A stretch of DNA of 64,000 nucleotides from Planctomycetota bacterium (lineage in GTDB: Bacteria; Planctomycetota; Phycisphaerae; Phycisphaerales; UBA5793), in NCBI GenBank assembly GCA_963205185.1, contig CAUJHZ010000076.1:143157-207156 (forward strand), written 5' to 3'. Positions 10,941 through 18,964 of this stretch are shown here, piece after piece (position 1 is the first letter of the stretch; the number at the start of each line of letters is the position of its first letter). The notes below the pieces were generated by a model. The model was not told the origin of the DNA. It was given only the letters and a program-made list of their open reading frames with translations, and did not search any database. A program made the position numbers and the translations under genes.

Positions 10941-11651
10941 TCACGCGCCGAAGTCGATCTGGCGGTCGGCGGGGTTGGCGCGGTTCTCATCGTAGAAGGC
11001 GTTGTGGAGATTGCCACTCACCAGACCAGCGCCGACGTAGCGGCTGGGACCGCGGCGCAGGGACGTCAGGCGGATCAGGTTTGGGTCCACCGTGTCCTGC
11101 AGAGCCACAACTCCAGTCGTGTCGCGAAACTGCTCGACTGCCGTAATGATGTCATTTTGGCTCGAACCAGACCCAGCCGTGAATCGCACACGGCCCCGAT
11201 TACCCGCGATGAGGAATGAAAAGCTGTCGCCCAGTCCGTTGATTGTGCGGCCCGTAGAAAGAAACACCCGCGCCCGCTCGTGCGGCGAAGACTCCGGATC
11301 GAACAGACTCTCACCCAGCGCAGCGGCGATTGGTCCTACTTCCATCGGCTCCTCAGCACCGAGGGAGGCCGGCGGATCGGGCAGGGTCGCCAGGTCGTCA
11401 ATGTCGAGCAGAGTCTGCCGGATTCTCGCGCGCCACTCATCGTCGGCCCGCCGCGCCTTGAGCGCCGGCTCGGTGCGCATCTCGATCAGGGCGTCGATGG
11501 CCTCGATCTGGTCGCCGATGCTGTCGGATGATGTCGAATCTCGACGTTCACAAGAGGCACTTCGGCCCGCGCGCCGCTGAGCGAGAACGCTCAGCAGCAG
11601 CGTCAAGGTTCCGGCTCCCATCTCGAACAGCAGTCGGCTGACTTCGCTCAT
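10941..11651 (-). CDS. Orphan membrane-anchored protein with a flagellin IN-like domain
   Basis: This 236-residue protein starts at ATG 11651, preceded by GGGAGGCGAA as ribosome site; the frame is open further upstream, but only through repeat DNA. Residues about 8-22 (MGAGTLTLLLSVLAQ) may form a membrane segment, followed by a charged helical region with EAIDALIEMR. From about residue 130 the sequence INGLGDSFSFLIAGNRGRV, then a run resembling 'sxxDIITAVEQFRDTTGVVAL' and RLTSLRRGPSRYVGAGLVSG, follows the pattern of the hypervariable or IN-motif region of planctomycete flagellins. The D0/D1 helices needed for a filament are missing. Function is unknown; family assignment rests on pattern similarity only. 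Confidence 0.6.
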   Translation of the reverse strand: MSEVSRLLFEMGAGTLTLLLSVLAQRRAGRSASCERRDSTSSDSIGDQIEAIDALIEMRTEPALKARRADDEWRARIRQTLLDIDDLATLPDPPASLGAEEPMEVGPIAAALGESLFDPESSPHERARVFLSTGRTINGLGDSFSFLIAGNRGRVRFTAGSGSSQNDIITAVEQFRDTTGVVALQDTVDPNLIRLTSLRRGPSRYVGAGLVSGNLHNAFYDENRANPADRQIDFGA

Positions 11652-11724
11652 TTCGCCTCCCGTCGCAGTGGCTGAAGGGAGAGATCGGAGATTGGATCGC
11701 GCGGGCTTGAACGCGGGTGCAATA

Positions 11725-11812
11725 CCAGACCGAAGCGCGAGCGAGGAAGATTCGAGCGAAGCGAGAAGGCGCAGAGCAACCCGATTTCGTCCTCGCTGGC
11801 GCTTCGGTCTGG
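11725..11812. repeat. 23-bp inverted repeat pair (CCAGACCGAAGCGC... family)
   Basis: CCAGACCGAAGCGCGAGCGAGGA-type sequence at 11725-11747 is the reverse complement, with one mismatch, of 11790-11812. The right arm lies in a 34-base stretch (11782-11815) that recurs exactly at 14102-14135. It is a dispersed repeat; no coding gene covers it. Confidence 0.8.
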
Positions 11813-11867
11813 TTGGACGCGCGTTTCTTGTCCGCTTGCAGTCGGACGGCCGTTGCGCTGATGGACG

Positions 11868-11918
11868 CTCAACATTCAACACAAAGGTCTCGAAGGGCAC
11901 AAAGGGGGCACGAAGTGA
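11868..11918. repeat. CACAAAGG/CACGAAG-type dispersed repeat remnant
   Basis: The stretch AACACAAAGGTCTCGAAGG followed by GCACAAAGG and GCACGAAG resembles a degenerate repeat built from CACAAAGG and CACGAAGG units that is scattered through intergenic DNA of many planctomycetes and other phyla. The identification is from memory of that pattern. It lies between two minus-strand genes. Confidence 0.4.
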
Positions 11919-11948
11919 TGCGCTTTTCAGAACAGCGTGTCTTGGGCT

Positions 11949-12401
11949 TCAGGATTCTGGAGGTTCCGCGATGGCCCCGATCACCGCGCCGCATTCCGGG
12001 CAGACGCCGGTGGTCGTGGCTCGAAGGTCGTAGTTGCAGGTTCGGCAGTGGCCCGCTGCGCGATGGCGCTCGCAATACCAGAGCGATGCGCCTGGTCCAC
12101 CCGACGCGATTGCCAAAGCCCAGATCGGAACGCCGATCACACGCAATGTCACCCCGATTCGCTGCAGTGGTTGATCGCGATAGAAGAACCACCACTCAAA
12201 GCGTGCCTCACTCCGGTGGAGCGATGGCGGAGACAGTCTGATTTCATCACCGAAAGCAACCGAGCCAAGAAGACCGGAACCAACTGACAGGCCGGGGCCG
12301 CAGTCGAAAGTCCACCATGCACTTGCGGTCCACACAACTAGCAGAAGCACAGTGAGCACTGTACAACACCACTTGATCGCCCTTCGCAGACGGCGTTGCA
12401 T
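11949..12401 (-). CDS. Membrane protein with C-terminal zinc ribbon (CxxCNYDLRATTTGxCPECG family), unit C
   Basis: The 150-residue protein starts at ATG 12401 with a basic N-terminus (MQRRLRRAIKW) and a membrane segment (CCTVLTVLLLVVWTASAWW, about residues 12-30). After a region with a second hydrophobic stretch (about 98-115), it ends in a four-Cys zinc ribbon CRTCNYDLRATTTGVCPECG (about 123-142). This ribbon is a hallmark of uncharacterised planctomycete membrane proteins. It begins 8 bases after the stop of the fused paralogue upstream (12410), as the last member of a head-to-tail array. The reading frame extends upstream only through the neighbour in another phase. Function is unknown. 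Confidence 0.65.
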   Translation of the reverse strand: MQRRLRRAIKWCCTVLTVLLLVVWTASAWWTFDCGPGLSVGSGLLGSVAFGDEIRLSPPSLHRSEARFEWWFFYRDQPLQRIGVTLRVIGVPIWALAIASGGPGASLWYCERHRAAGHCRTCNYDLRATTTGVCPECGAVIGAIAEPPES

Positions 12402-12409
12402 GGGTGATC

Positions 12410-13975
12410 CTATCGCGTGGGGCGCGGCGTGATCGCGGTGCCACATTCGGGGCAGACGCCGGTGGTATTGAGGTGGAGGTTGTAATTGCAGGCAGGGCAA
12501 TGGTTGCGCAGGCGACGGATGAGCCCACGCACGAGGCGCCAACCAGCGCGCATGAACCAGATGATGGCGAAGTAGATCAAAAGCGTTGCGAATTGCCCGA
12601 GCAGAATCGGTCGGTACGGCATGTATTGACTGCGCTTGGCCAGCCACGCCGGAAGACGGTCGGCAAGAGAAGCATCGAGCAGCGCATAGGTGCCCGGTCG
12701 AGGCTTTCGATCGACCTGCCAGTAGTACTCGCTGCACCAGAGCAGCCGAAACGGCCAGCCGATCGTCCACGCCATCAGGCCCCATCCCTTGCGGCGCTTC
12801 CCGGGCGTGTCCTGGCGGGCGTGCACTCTTCGCAGCCAGCGCGGAACGATCGCGTTATACCCACCAGGCACCGAGCCGTCGATATCCGGCCAGAGTCTCG
12901 CGCGACCGCCGTCGGGCGTTGCGATAGTGCGGAGGAAGTAGAGATCGACGGTGTTCGAGGAGGTGAGAAACGCCAGGTCGGCATAGGCGGGTTCATCAGG
13001 GCACACCGTGGCGCCGCACACGGCGTTCCAGGCAAGGGGTTCATAACGACCGAACCGCGTCGACAACGGCTCGAAGGCGAACGACCATGCAATGTTGGTA
13101 ACCACCAGTAAGAGAGCAGCGAGCAGAAGTGTGGAGAGCGCGGTGCGCCGGCGCGACCGGTAATGGATGGGCCGCGTGTTGTTCGCCCGACCAACACCCT
13201 CGCCGCATTCCGGGCAGGTGCCGGTGGTGGTGGCTCGGAGGTCGTAGTTGCAATTGGTGCAGCGCCCGCGGCACTGGCGGAAGTGGCGGCGCGCCATCGG
13301 GATGAGAGTGAATGGCACGAGAGGCCCGGCGGCGTAGACGAGCGTGTTGGCGATGGCGCCGGGCCAGATGATATGAAGCGGAATGACGCGCGGCGGGGAG
13401 CTCACGGACGTTGGAGCATTCTCGACGATCAGGCCATCTTCGACTGCGAACTCTCCATTCGATTCCGGCCAAGGCCAACGCGCGAAGAACGACGCACTGC
13501 GCCACGGCCAACCGCAACCGACATCGAGTCCGACCATGAGCCCCGGCCGTCGCACGTCATCGGGGAACGGACCGGGTTTCGCCATGTCGGCTCGTAGCCA
13601 TGACGGCGGAGCGCCTGAGCGATAGATCGTGGGGATACCCGGGCTCTGACCCACAATCACCTCCTGCCACTCAATACCGCTCCAATCGGGCCAGACTTCG
13701 TAGGCGTCCACATCCAGCAATCCAGACTCATCTGTCACCGAGAATGTGACCGCCAGAATGTCTTTGCCCGGAGCATGAGCGCTGCCAACTTCGAGATGTA
13801 GTTTTCGACGATCTTCCTGCACTGTTGCGGCGAACATTTGTGCACTATGCAGGGGTGGCTCGTCCAATGCGAAGCTGACGGCGAACACATACTGGACGAT
13901 GGAGCCGAAGAGTAGGCAGAGCGCAACTCGTTTGGCGAAGCAGCCGGGCGCGGAGGTTGGGCGCGGGCGGGGCAT
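12410..13975 (-). CDS. Fused double zinc-ribbon membrane protein (units A+B)
   Basis: This 521-residue protein looks like two members of the same family joined in frame. Unit A (residues 1 to about 270) has an N-terminal membrane segment (VALCLLFGSIVQYVFAVSFAL), an extracytoplasmic region, a second membrane stretch (IWPGAIANTLVYAAGPLVPF) and the ribbon CTNCNYDLRATTTGTCPECG. Unit B then restarts with a basic segment (YRSRRR), a membrane helix (ALSTLLLAALLLVVTNIAW), an outer region, a membrane helix (GQFATLLIYFAIIWFMRAGW) and a diverged ribbon CPACNYNLHLNTTGVCPECG. Loss of a stop between neighbouring paralogues is the simplest explanation. No catalytic motif is seen; the role is unknown. Confidence 0.7.
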   Translation of the reverse strand: MPRPRPTSAPGCFAKRVALCLLFGSIVQYVFAVSFALDEPPLHSAQMFAATVQEDRRKLHLEVGSAHAPGKDILAVTFSVTDESGLLDVDAYEVWPDWSGIEWQEVIVGQSPGIPTIYRSGAPPSWLRADMAKPGPFPDDVRRPGLMVGLDVGCGWPWRSASFFARWPWPESNGEFAVEDGLIVENAPTSVSSPPRVIPLHIIWPGAIANTLVYAAGPLVPFTLIPMARRHFRQCRGRCTNCNYDLRATTTGTCPECGEGVGRANNTRPIHYRSRRRTALSTLLLAALLLVVTNIAWSFAFEPLSTRFGRYEPLAWNAVCGATVCPDEPAYADLAFLTSSNTVDLYFLRTIATPDGGRARLWPDIDGSVPGGYNAIVPRWLRRVHARQDTPGKRRKGWGLMAWTIGWPFRLLWCSEYYWQVDRKPRPGTYALLDASLADRLPAWLAKRSQYMPYRPILLGQFATLLIYFAIIWFMRAGWRLVRGLIRRLRNHCPACNYNLHLNTTGVCPECGTAITPRPTR

Positions 13976-13984
13976 CTCATGATC

Positions 13985-14080
13985 CTACGTCGCGGCGGCT
14001 CGCGTGATCGCCGCGCCGCATTCGGGGCAGATGGCGATGGTAGTGGCTCGGAGGTCGTAGTTCACGCGGCACAGCGGCCG
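13985..14080 (-). pseudogene. C-terminal remnant of a fourth zinc-ribbon paralogue
   Basis: On the minus strand this stretch reads CRVNYDLRATTIAICPECGA and ends at a TAG (13985-13987). It matches the family zinc ribbon, but the second Cys of the first CxxC pair is lost (one codon missing) and no membrane part precedes it; repeat DNA takes its place upstream. It stops 9 bases before the fused gene starts, the same spacing as between the other units. Confidence 0.75.
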
Positions 14081-14101
14081 CGCCGAAGTCGCACGCGTCA
14101 A

Positions 14102-14168
14102 CGATTTCGTCCTCGCTGGCGCTTCGGTCTGGTTGAAGGCGAAATCCTCGCTGGCGCGTCGGGGCTGG
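14102..14168. repeat. Second copy of the 34-bp dispersed repeat plus a degenerate third copy
   Basis: Bases 14102-14135 repeat 11782-11815 exactly over 34 bases. A diverged copy (TCCTCGCTGGCGCGTCGGGG, from about 14145) follows at once. The repeats sit exactly where the upstream part of the zinc-ribbon pseudogene would have been, just after the ftsY stop. Confidence 0.85.
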
Positions 14169-14179
14169 TTACTACGAGC

Positions 14180-15103
14180 CTACTCCGCGAACATCGACTC
14201 GATGAATGTCTCGGGGTCGAAGGGTTCGACGTCTTCGGGCGACTCGCCGACGCCGATGAGTTTGACGGGGATGTCCACGGCCTCGCGGATGGCGATGACG
14301 ATGCCGCCCTTGGCGGTGCCGTCGAGTTTGGCCAGGAAGATGCCCGTGACGTTGATCGCTTCCTTGAACTTCCGGGCCTGTTCGATCGCGTTCTGGCCGG
14401 TCGTCGCGTCGAGCACGAGCAGCACCTCGTGCGGCGCGCCGGCGATGCGCCTTGAAACCACGTCACGGATCTTGATGAGCTGCTTCATCAGCGGATCCTG
14501 CGTGTGCAGGCGGCCGGCGGTGTCGATGACGAGCACATCCACGCCCCGCGCCATCGCCGCTTCGCACGCGTCGAACGCGACCGACGCCGGATCGGAGTTC
14601 TGCTGACCCTTGATGATCGGCACGCCCAGGCGCTGCGACCAGATTGTGAGCTGGTTCACCGCCCCGGCACGGAAGGTGTCGCACGCGGCGAGCATCACGG
14701 TGCGCTTTTCGTCGAGGAGACTCTTGGCAATCTTGGCGACGCTGGTCGTCTTGCCGGCACCGTTGATGCCGGCGACGAGGATCACCGTCGGCTTGCTTGC
14801 AGCGCGAGCGATCTGGCGATTCGCCGCGGGCCAGTAGGACTTGAGTTCCGTCTTGAGGAACCCGATGACCTGCTCGCCCTGCGTGACTTTGCCGGCGCGA
14901 TACTGCTCGCGCAGATGTTCGATCAGCCGCGTGGTGGTGCGGACGCCCACATCGGCCTGGATGAGGCGCGACTCGATCTCGTCGATGACTTCCTCGGAGA
15001 GTTTGCGGCCGCGCAGCAGCGAACGCAAACCGCCCACAAACGAGTCGCGGGTGCGCGACAACCCCTTTTTGATCGCTCCGATGGTCGAAGAGAAGAGCCC
15101 CAT
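14180..15103 (-). CDS. ftsY: Signal recognition particle receptor FtsY
   Basis: The 307-residue SRP-type GTPase docks ribosome-nascent-chain complexes at the membrane. It has the N domain (SLLRGRKLSEEVIDEIESRL), the P-loop GINGAGKTTSVAKI, the DTFRAGAVNQL motif, the DTAGRLHTQ motif and the C-terminal KLDGTAKGG and GVGESPEDVEPF elements. The long acidic A domain of E. coli FtsY is absent, as in many bacteria. The start MGLFSSTIG at 15103 is chosen because upstream codons overlap nusB in another phase. It lies 4 bases after nusB and is probably co-transcribed with ribH and nusB. Confidence 0.95.
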   Translation of the reverse strand: MGLFSSTIGAIKKGLSRTRDSFVGGLRSLLRGRKLSEEVIDEIESRLIQADVGVRTTTRLIEHLREQYRAGKVTQGEQVIGFLKTELKSYWPAANRQIARAASKPTVILVAGINGAGKTTSVAKIAKSLLDEKRTVMLAACDTFRAGAVNQLTIWSQRLGVPIIKGQQNSDPASVAFDACEAAMARGVDVLVIDTAGRLHTQDPLMKQLIKIRDVVSRRIAGAPHEVLLVLDATTGQNAIEQARKFKEAINVTGIFLAKLDGTAKGGIVIAIREAVDIPVKLIGVGESPEDVEPFDPETFIESMFAE

Positions 15104-15107
15104 CGGT

Positions 15108-15638
15108 CTACTCGGAACTCCAGTACTCGGTGTGCAGGACCGGATTATCGACCGGCTCGCTCGCCTCGCCGGCTTCGTGCTCGTGCCCGGCGTTGAGCAC
15201 GCGCTTGAGCATGCGATCGAGCACCCCGTTGAGAAACGCTCCGCTGCGGTCGGTGCCGAACTCCTTGGCCAGTTCGATGGCTTCATTCACGGCGGCCTTG
15301 GGCGGCACGCCGCCTTCGGTCATCTCGTACCAGCACAGGCGGATCACATTGCGATCGACCACTGGCTGGCGGTGCGTCGGCCACTCGGGCGCCAGCGCCG
15401 TCGCCATCTGATCGGCCTGGCTGCGCGCGTTCCACGCGGCCAGCGCTGTGTTGAACGCCTGGCGATGGGCGGACGGGTCGTCGAGCGTGGGCACGGCCCA
15501 TGGTCCCGAGAAGCGCTCGCCGCGCGCCGCGTTGAGCAGCGAATCGCGAATCGCATCCGCGTCTTCGCCCTGACGCGCATCGAGTTGATAGAGCATCTGG
15601 AGAGCCAGACGGCGGATGTCATGCGGAGTCGTAGACAC
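15108..15638 (-). CDS. nusB: Transcription antitermination factor NusB
   Basis: NusB binds boxA of rRNA leaders with NusE and supports antitermination. The 176-residue protein shows the family opening RRLALQMLYQLDA (about residues 9-21) and the C-terminal RNVIRLCWYEM, AVNEAIELAKEFGTDRSGAFLNGVLD motif split over two helices. A longer middle region with Pro and Trp (GPWAVPTLDD) and a Glu-rich tail make it longer than the usual 140-150 residues. It lies between ribH and ftsY with gaps of 5 and 4 bases. ribH-nusB is a common bacterial pair. Confidence 0.93.
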   Translation of the reverse strand: MSTTPHDIRRLALQMLYQLDARQGEDADAIRDSLLNAARGERFSGPWAVPTLDDPSAHRQAFNTALAAWNARSQADQMATALAPEWPTHRQPVVDRNVIRLCWYEMTEGGVPPKAAVNEAIELAKEFGTDRSGAFLNGVLDRMLKRVLNAGHEHEAGEASEPVDNPVLHTEYWSSE

Positions 15639-15643
15639 GTGAA

Positions 15644-16132
15644 TCAGCTTTCCCCTGGCCGCATTGCCTGCACGGCCCGAATCGTGAGTGCGGTCTGCAC
15701 GGCGGCGTCCATGGCCTCCGCGCCCTTGTTGCCGGCATCGCCTCCCGTGCGGGCCTTGACCTGATCGGCGGTGTCGCAGGTGAGCACTCCAAAGCCCACG
15801 GGCACGCCGGTGTGCGATGTGAGGTCGGCCAGCGCCTGCGTCACGCCCTGGCAGATGTACTCGAAGTGGTCAGTCTCGCCGCGAATGACCACGCCCAGTG
15901 CGACGATGGCATCCATCCCTCCGTTGTGCACCAAAGCGCGGGCGATGGCCGGCAATTCCCATGTGCCCGCAGCGCTGGCCACGACCAGCGACTGCTCGCG
16001 CCCGCCGAGGCGCCGCCAGCGATCGACGGCTGCTTCGAGCATCTTGCCCGTCGCCCAGGAATGGTAGGTGCTTCGGACGATCGCCACGCGAAGCGAAGCG
16101 ATATCACGCTGTGGATCGAGAGTTTCAACCAT
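15644..16132 (-). CDS. ribH: 6,7-dimethyl-8-ribityllumazine synthase (RibH)
   Basis: RibH condenses the aminouracil intermediate with dihydroxybutanone phosphate in riboflavin synthesis. This 162-residue copy shows the substrate-binding GTWELPAIARAL, the ALGVVIRGETDHFEYIC segment with the catalytic His after GETD, and GVLTCDTADQVKAR and NKGAEAMDAAV near the C-terminus. The length is normal. It is the first gene of the minus-strand ribH-nusB-ftsY group and is divergent from the prenyltransferase gene across a 152-base spacer. Confidence 0.95.
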   Translation of the reverse strand: MVETLDPQRDIASLRVAIVRSTYHSWATGKMLEAAVDRWRRLGGREQSLVVASAAGTWELPAIARALVHNGGMDAIVALGVVIRGETDHFEYICQGVTQALADLTSHTGVPVGFGVLTCDTADQVKARTGGDAGNKGAEAMDAAVQTALTIRAVQAMRPGES

Positions 16133-16284
16133 GAATCGAGACGGGATGGTACGAGCCGGCGGGCGAGGGTTCCAGAATCACGCCGAAGCGATTGCCGGCG
16201 ATGGGAGGCAAGGGCGGCGGAGCCGTGGCGCGGCAGCCGCCGCCGCGTGCCGCGTCCCCGAGGCGGGTTCTACCATGAGGGCCG

Positions 16285-17262
16285 ATGATTCGCCCGCTCA
16301 TCGTCAACCTGCTCTCGACGGTGCAACTGACGCGCCTGACGCACGCCTTTGCCGCCGTGGCGAACCTGTGGTTCATCATCCTCTGGTCGAGGGAGATCAA
16401 CCTCGAGCACCAGATGGCCGCGAGGATCAGCGAATCGCCTCTGTGGATCGCCCTGGCCCTGGCTTCGGTTCTCGGCGTGGGGCTTTCGACCTACGGCGGC
16501 GCACTCAACGACGTCTTTGACGCCAATCGGGACACCACCTTCGCGCCCAACCGGCCCATCCCCTCCGGGCGCATCTCGGCGCAGACCGCGGCGGTGATCG
16601 GATTCGTCTCGCTGCTCAGCGCGCTACTGGTTGCGGCGGTCCTCGATCAAACGGTGCTGCTGGTGACGCTGTTCTGCGCCGCCGCGATTCTGTTCTACAA
16701 CGCCGCGGCCAAGTACGTGCCGGGAGTGGGCCTGGTCACGCTGGGTGTGGTCTATGCCTCGGAGATGCTCATTCTCAACCTCGGCCTGCGCTTCGTCTGG
16801 CCGATCATGCTCGTGGTGGGGCATGCGATGGTGGTGCAGGCCGCGGCGTATCGGCTCGAGCAGAAGCGGCCGCGCCTCACGCCGCTGACGATCATCGGCG
16901 GCGCGATCGGGTACGTGGCGATCTGCGTGTTTCTGCTCTGGCAGTCGCGCGAGAAGGGCTGGCTGTGGGACCCGGCCTTTCCGTGGGTGGGGTTGATCTG
17001 GCCCGTCGCCGCGGCCCTGCTCTTTCTCATCAGCAGCGTCCACAAGGTGCGTTTCGCGTCGAGCCCGGCGTTTGCGGCGGAGAAGCTGCAGCGCTACGGC
17101 TCGCTGTGGATCGGCGTGTACGGCATCTGCTGGCTGCTGGGCACCGGCCTCTGGGCGGGCGCGGCGATTCTCGCCTGCCTCGTCGCCGCCGCCGTCATCT
17201 GGATGATGGTCGTGCGCGACCTGGGCGCGTGGATCGAGCAGCCCATCGGCTACCGATGGTGA
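16285..17262 (+). CDS. UbiA-family prenyltransferase
   Basis: This 325-residue integral membrane protein transfers a polyprenyl or related group to an acceptor. The first Mg/diphosphate motif is NDVFDANRD (about residues 74-82), followed by the typical NRPIPSGRIS; eight or nine membrane helices follow. The second Asp motif is weak. It could act in quinone, haem A, chlorophyll-type or lipid synthesis; the sequence alone does not decide. Its stop lies one base from the stop of the convergent MlaE-type permease gene, leaving no room for a separate terminator. Confidence 0.82.
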   Translation: MIRPLIVNLLSTVQLTRLTHAFAAVANLWFIILWSREINLEHQMAARISESPLWIALALASVLGVGLSTYGGALNDVFDANRDTTFAPNRPIPSGRISAQTAAVIGFVSLLSALLVAAVLDQTVLLVTLFCAAAILFYNAAAKYVPGVGLVTLGVVYASEMLILNLGLRFVWPIMLVVGHAMVVQAAAYRLEQKRPRLTPLTIIGGAIGYVAICVFLLWQSREKGWLWDPAFPWVGLIWPVAAALLFLISSVHKVRFASSPAFAAEKLQRYGSLWIGVYGICWLLGTGLWAGAAILACLVAAAVIWMMVVRDLGAWIEQPIGYRW

Positions 17263-17263
17263 T

Positions 17264-18109
17264 TCACGTCCACTCGAGCGAGAAGAAGATCGTGGTAAAG
17301 ATCAGGTCGGCGAAGATAACCGACACCACGCTCGCCACCACGGTCGCGGTGGTGGCGCGGCCGACGCCCGCGGCGCCGCCGGTCACGCGCAGGCCGTTGT
17401 AGCACGAGATCAGCCCGATGAGCATCCCGAACACCGCCGCCTTGACCAGCCCCGTGAGCAGGTCACCGGGTTTGCACTGGCTGAGCGTGTTGTCCCAGTA
17501 CTGCACCGCCGGCACATCGTGCACGTAGACCGAAATGAACATGCCCGCGGCGATGGCGACGATGTTGGCAATCACCGTCAGGCACACGAGCGAGAACGTA
17601 GTGGCGATCACGCGCGGCACGACGAGAAACCGCACCGGATTGAGCGCGTGCGCTTCGAGCGCTTCGATTTCCTCGCCGACCACCATGGTGCCGACCTCGG
17701 CGGCGACGGCGGCGCCGGCAAAGCCGGTGAGGATGACGGCGCTGATGAGCGGGCCCAGTTCGCGCAGCACCGCCACCCCGATGATGTTGGCGATCTTGTC
17801 CGTCTGGCCGAAATCGCGCAGCGGCGGCTCCATCTGCAGCGCCAGGATGGCGCCGATGGCCATCGAGAGCAGCATCACGATGCCGATGGCCCGCGCGCCG
17901 AGGCGGACGACCTGGCTGACGATGGCGACGCGGCCCAGCCGGATGCGGCGCGAGGCCAGCGCCTTGGTGATCCAGCGCATCACGTCAACGAACAGGTACC
18001 ACACGCCCCCGACGTTGTGCTGAAAGTCGAGCCAACGCTCACCCACAAACGCGACGCTCTGCACGGCGCGGGAGGAGGCGGGCTCGGTCTGGGGCTCAAC
18101 TTCGCTCAT
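17264..18109 (-). CDS. MlaE-family ABC transporter permease
   Basis: The 281-residue membrane protein matches the MlaE/YrbE permease family of phospholipid-trafficking ABC transporters. Segments include the helical ALQMEPPLRDFG, the family core VLRELGPLISAVILTGFAGAAVAAEVGTM broken here into parts (LRELGPLISAVILTGFAG; AAEVGTMVVGEEIEALEAH) and a C-terminal VKAAVFGMLIGLISCYNGLR. It would shuttle lipids between inner and outer membranes together with an ATPase and an MCE protein, neither of which is in the window. It follows the STAS gene by 44 bases and probably shares its operon. Confidence 0.9.
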   Translation of the reverse strand: MSEVEPQTEPASSRAVQSVAFVGERWLDFQHNVGGVWYLFVDVMRWITKALASRRIRLGRVAIVSQVVRLGARAIGIVMLLSMAIGAILALQMEPPLRDFGQTDKIANIIGVAVLRELGPLISAVILTGFAGAAVAAEVGTMVVGEEIEALEAHALNPVRFLVVPRVIATTFSLVCLTVIANIVAIAAGMFISVYVHDVPAVQYWDNTLSQCKPGDLLTGLVKAAVFGMLIGLISCYNGLRVTGGAAGVGRATTATVVASVVSVIFADLIFTTIFFSLEWT

Positions 18110-18153
18110 TGGATGCGGTGCGAATCAACGTGCGGCCGTCGAAGCGATGCAGC

Positions 18154-18501
18154 CTAGGCCAGCAGCGCCTCGTCAAGAGAATCCACGATCTTGAAAACCA
18201 TATCGAGCCGGGCGATCTCGAAGATTGAACGAACCCGCTCGTGCAGGCCGCAGAGGATCACGGACCCGTGATAGCGGCGGGCAACCTGCATCGCCTCGAC
18301 GAGCGTCGCCACGCCCGAACTGTCCATGTAGGGCACTTCCGTGAGGTCGAAGATCAGTCGCCGCGGCTTGTCGGTCTGCGCGCGGCTGATGGTCGTGCGG
18401 AGCGACGGCGAGCGCGCCAGGTCGATCTCCCCCGACGGGCGCAAAACGACCGCGTCGCCTTGCTGCTCAAATTCAACCGGGACGTCGTCTGTGCTGGCCA
18501 T
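18154..18501 (-). CDS. STAS-domain anti-sigma factor antagonist (SpoIIAA/RsbV-like)
   Basis: This 115-residue single STAS domain has the conserved DLTEVPYMDSSGVATLVEA helix-cap (about residues 52-70) with the phosphorylatable serine at 61 or 62. Such proteins are switched by phosphorylation by a partner kinase, which is encoded immediately upstream (stop and start one base apart). The pair suggests a partner-switching control of a sigma factor. An alternative is an MlaB-like role with the MlaE-type permease encoded downstream; the adjacent kinase favours the first reading. Confidence 0.88.
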   Translation of the reverse strand: MASTDDVPVEFEQQGDAVVLRPSGEIDLARSPSLRTTISRAQTDKPRRLIFDLTEVPYMDSSGVATLVEAMQVARRYHGSVILCGLHERVRSIFEIARLDMVFKIVDSLDEALLA

Positions 18502-18502
18502 G

Positions 18503-18964
18503 TCAGGCCGGTTCCTTCCTGGCTTGCGGCATCGACTGCTCGGCCGCGTTGTGTTTTTCCATGAGCAGCGACATGCCGCCGCCGTCGCGCTTGTCGTACT
18601 GCACTCGATCCATCACCTGGCTGATGATGTGCACGCCGAGGCCGCCGGGCCGGATGTCATCGAGTTGACGCGACCGGATCTCCGACGGCTCGACCTGGCG
18701 ACCGCGATCTTCGATGAGAATGCGAATGCCGCAACACTGACCTTCGAGCGGCCAGACGCTGATCCAGATGTGCTCGTCCTCGCGCTTCCCGTAGCCGTGC
18801 TTGATCACGTTGCACAGCGCTTCATCGAGCGCCAGCGCCACGTGGGCGCAATCGGCCTCGCGAAAGCCCAGCCGCCGGGCCACCGACGCGATCATCGCCC
18901 GCGCTCCAGCGAGGTAGCGCGGCTGGGAAAGCATGTCGATCTTCACGTGAGGGTCAGCGGTCAA
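18503..18964 (-). CDS. RsbW/SpoIIAB-like anti-sigma serine kinase (HATPase_c)
   Basis: The protein (about 153 residues) is a GHKL-type ATP-binding domain of the anti-sigma-kinase family. The N box is LDEALCNVIKHGYG, the G1 box is EDRGRQVEP and the G2 box is PGGLGVHIISQVMD. It would bind a sigma factor or phosphorylate the STAS partner encoded next. Start choice is uncertain. TTG 18964 has AAAGGACG upstream and overlaps the end of the preceding gene by 11 bases; ATG 18997 overlaps it more, and GTG 18946 or ATG 18934 are shorter alternatives. Confidence 0.83.
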   Translation of the reverse strand: MTADPHVKIDMLSQPRYLAGARAMIASVARRLGFREADCAHVALALDEALCNVIKHGYGKREDEHIWISVWPLEGQCCGIRILIEDRGRQVEPSEIRSRQLDDIRPGGLGVHIISQVMDRVQYDKRDGGGMSLLMEKHNAAEQSMPQARKEPA

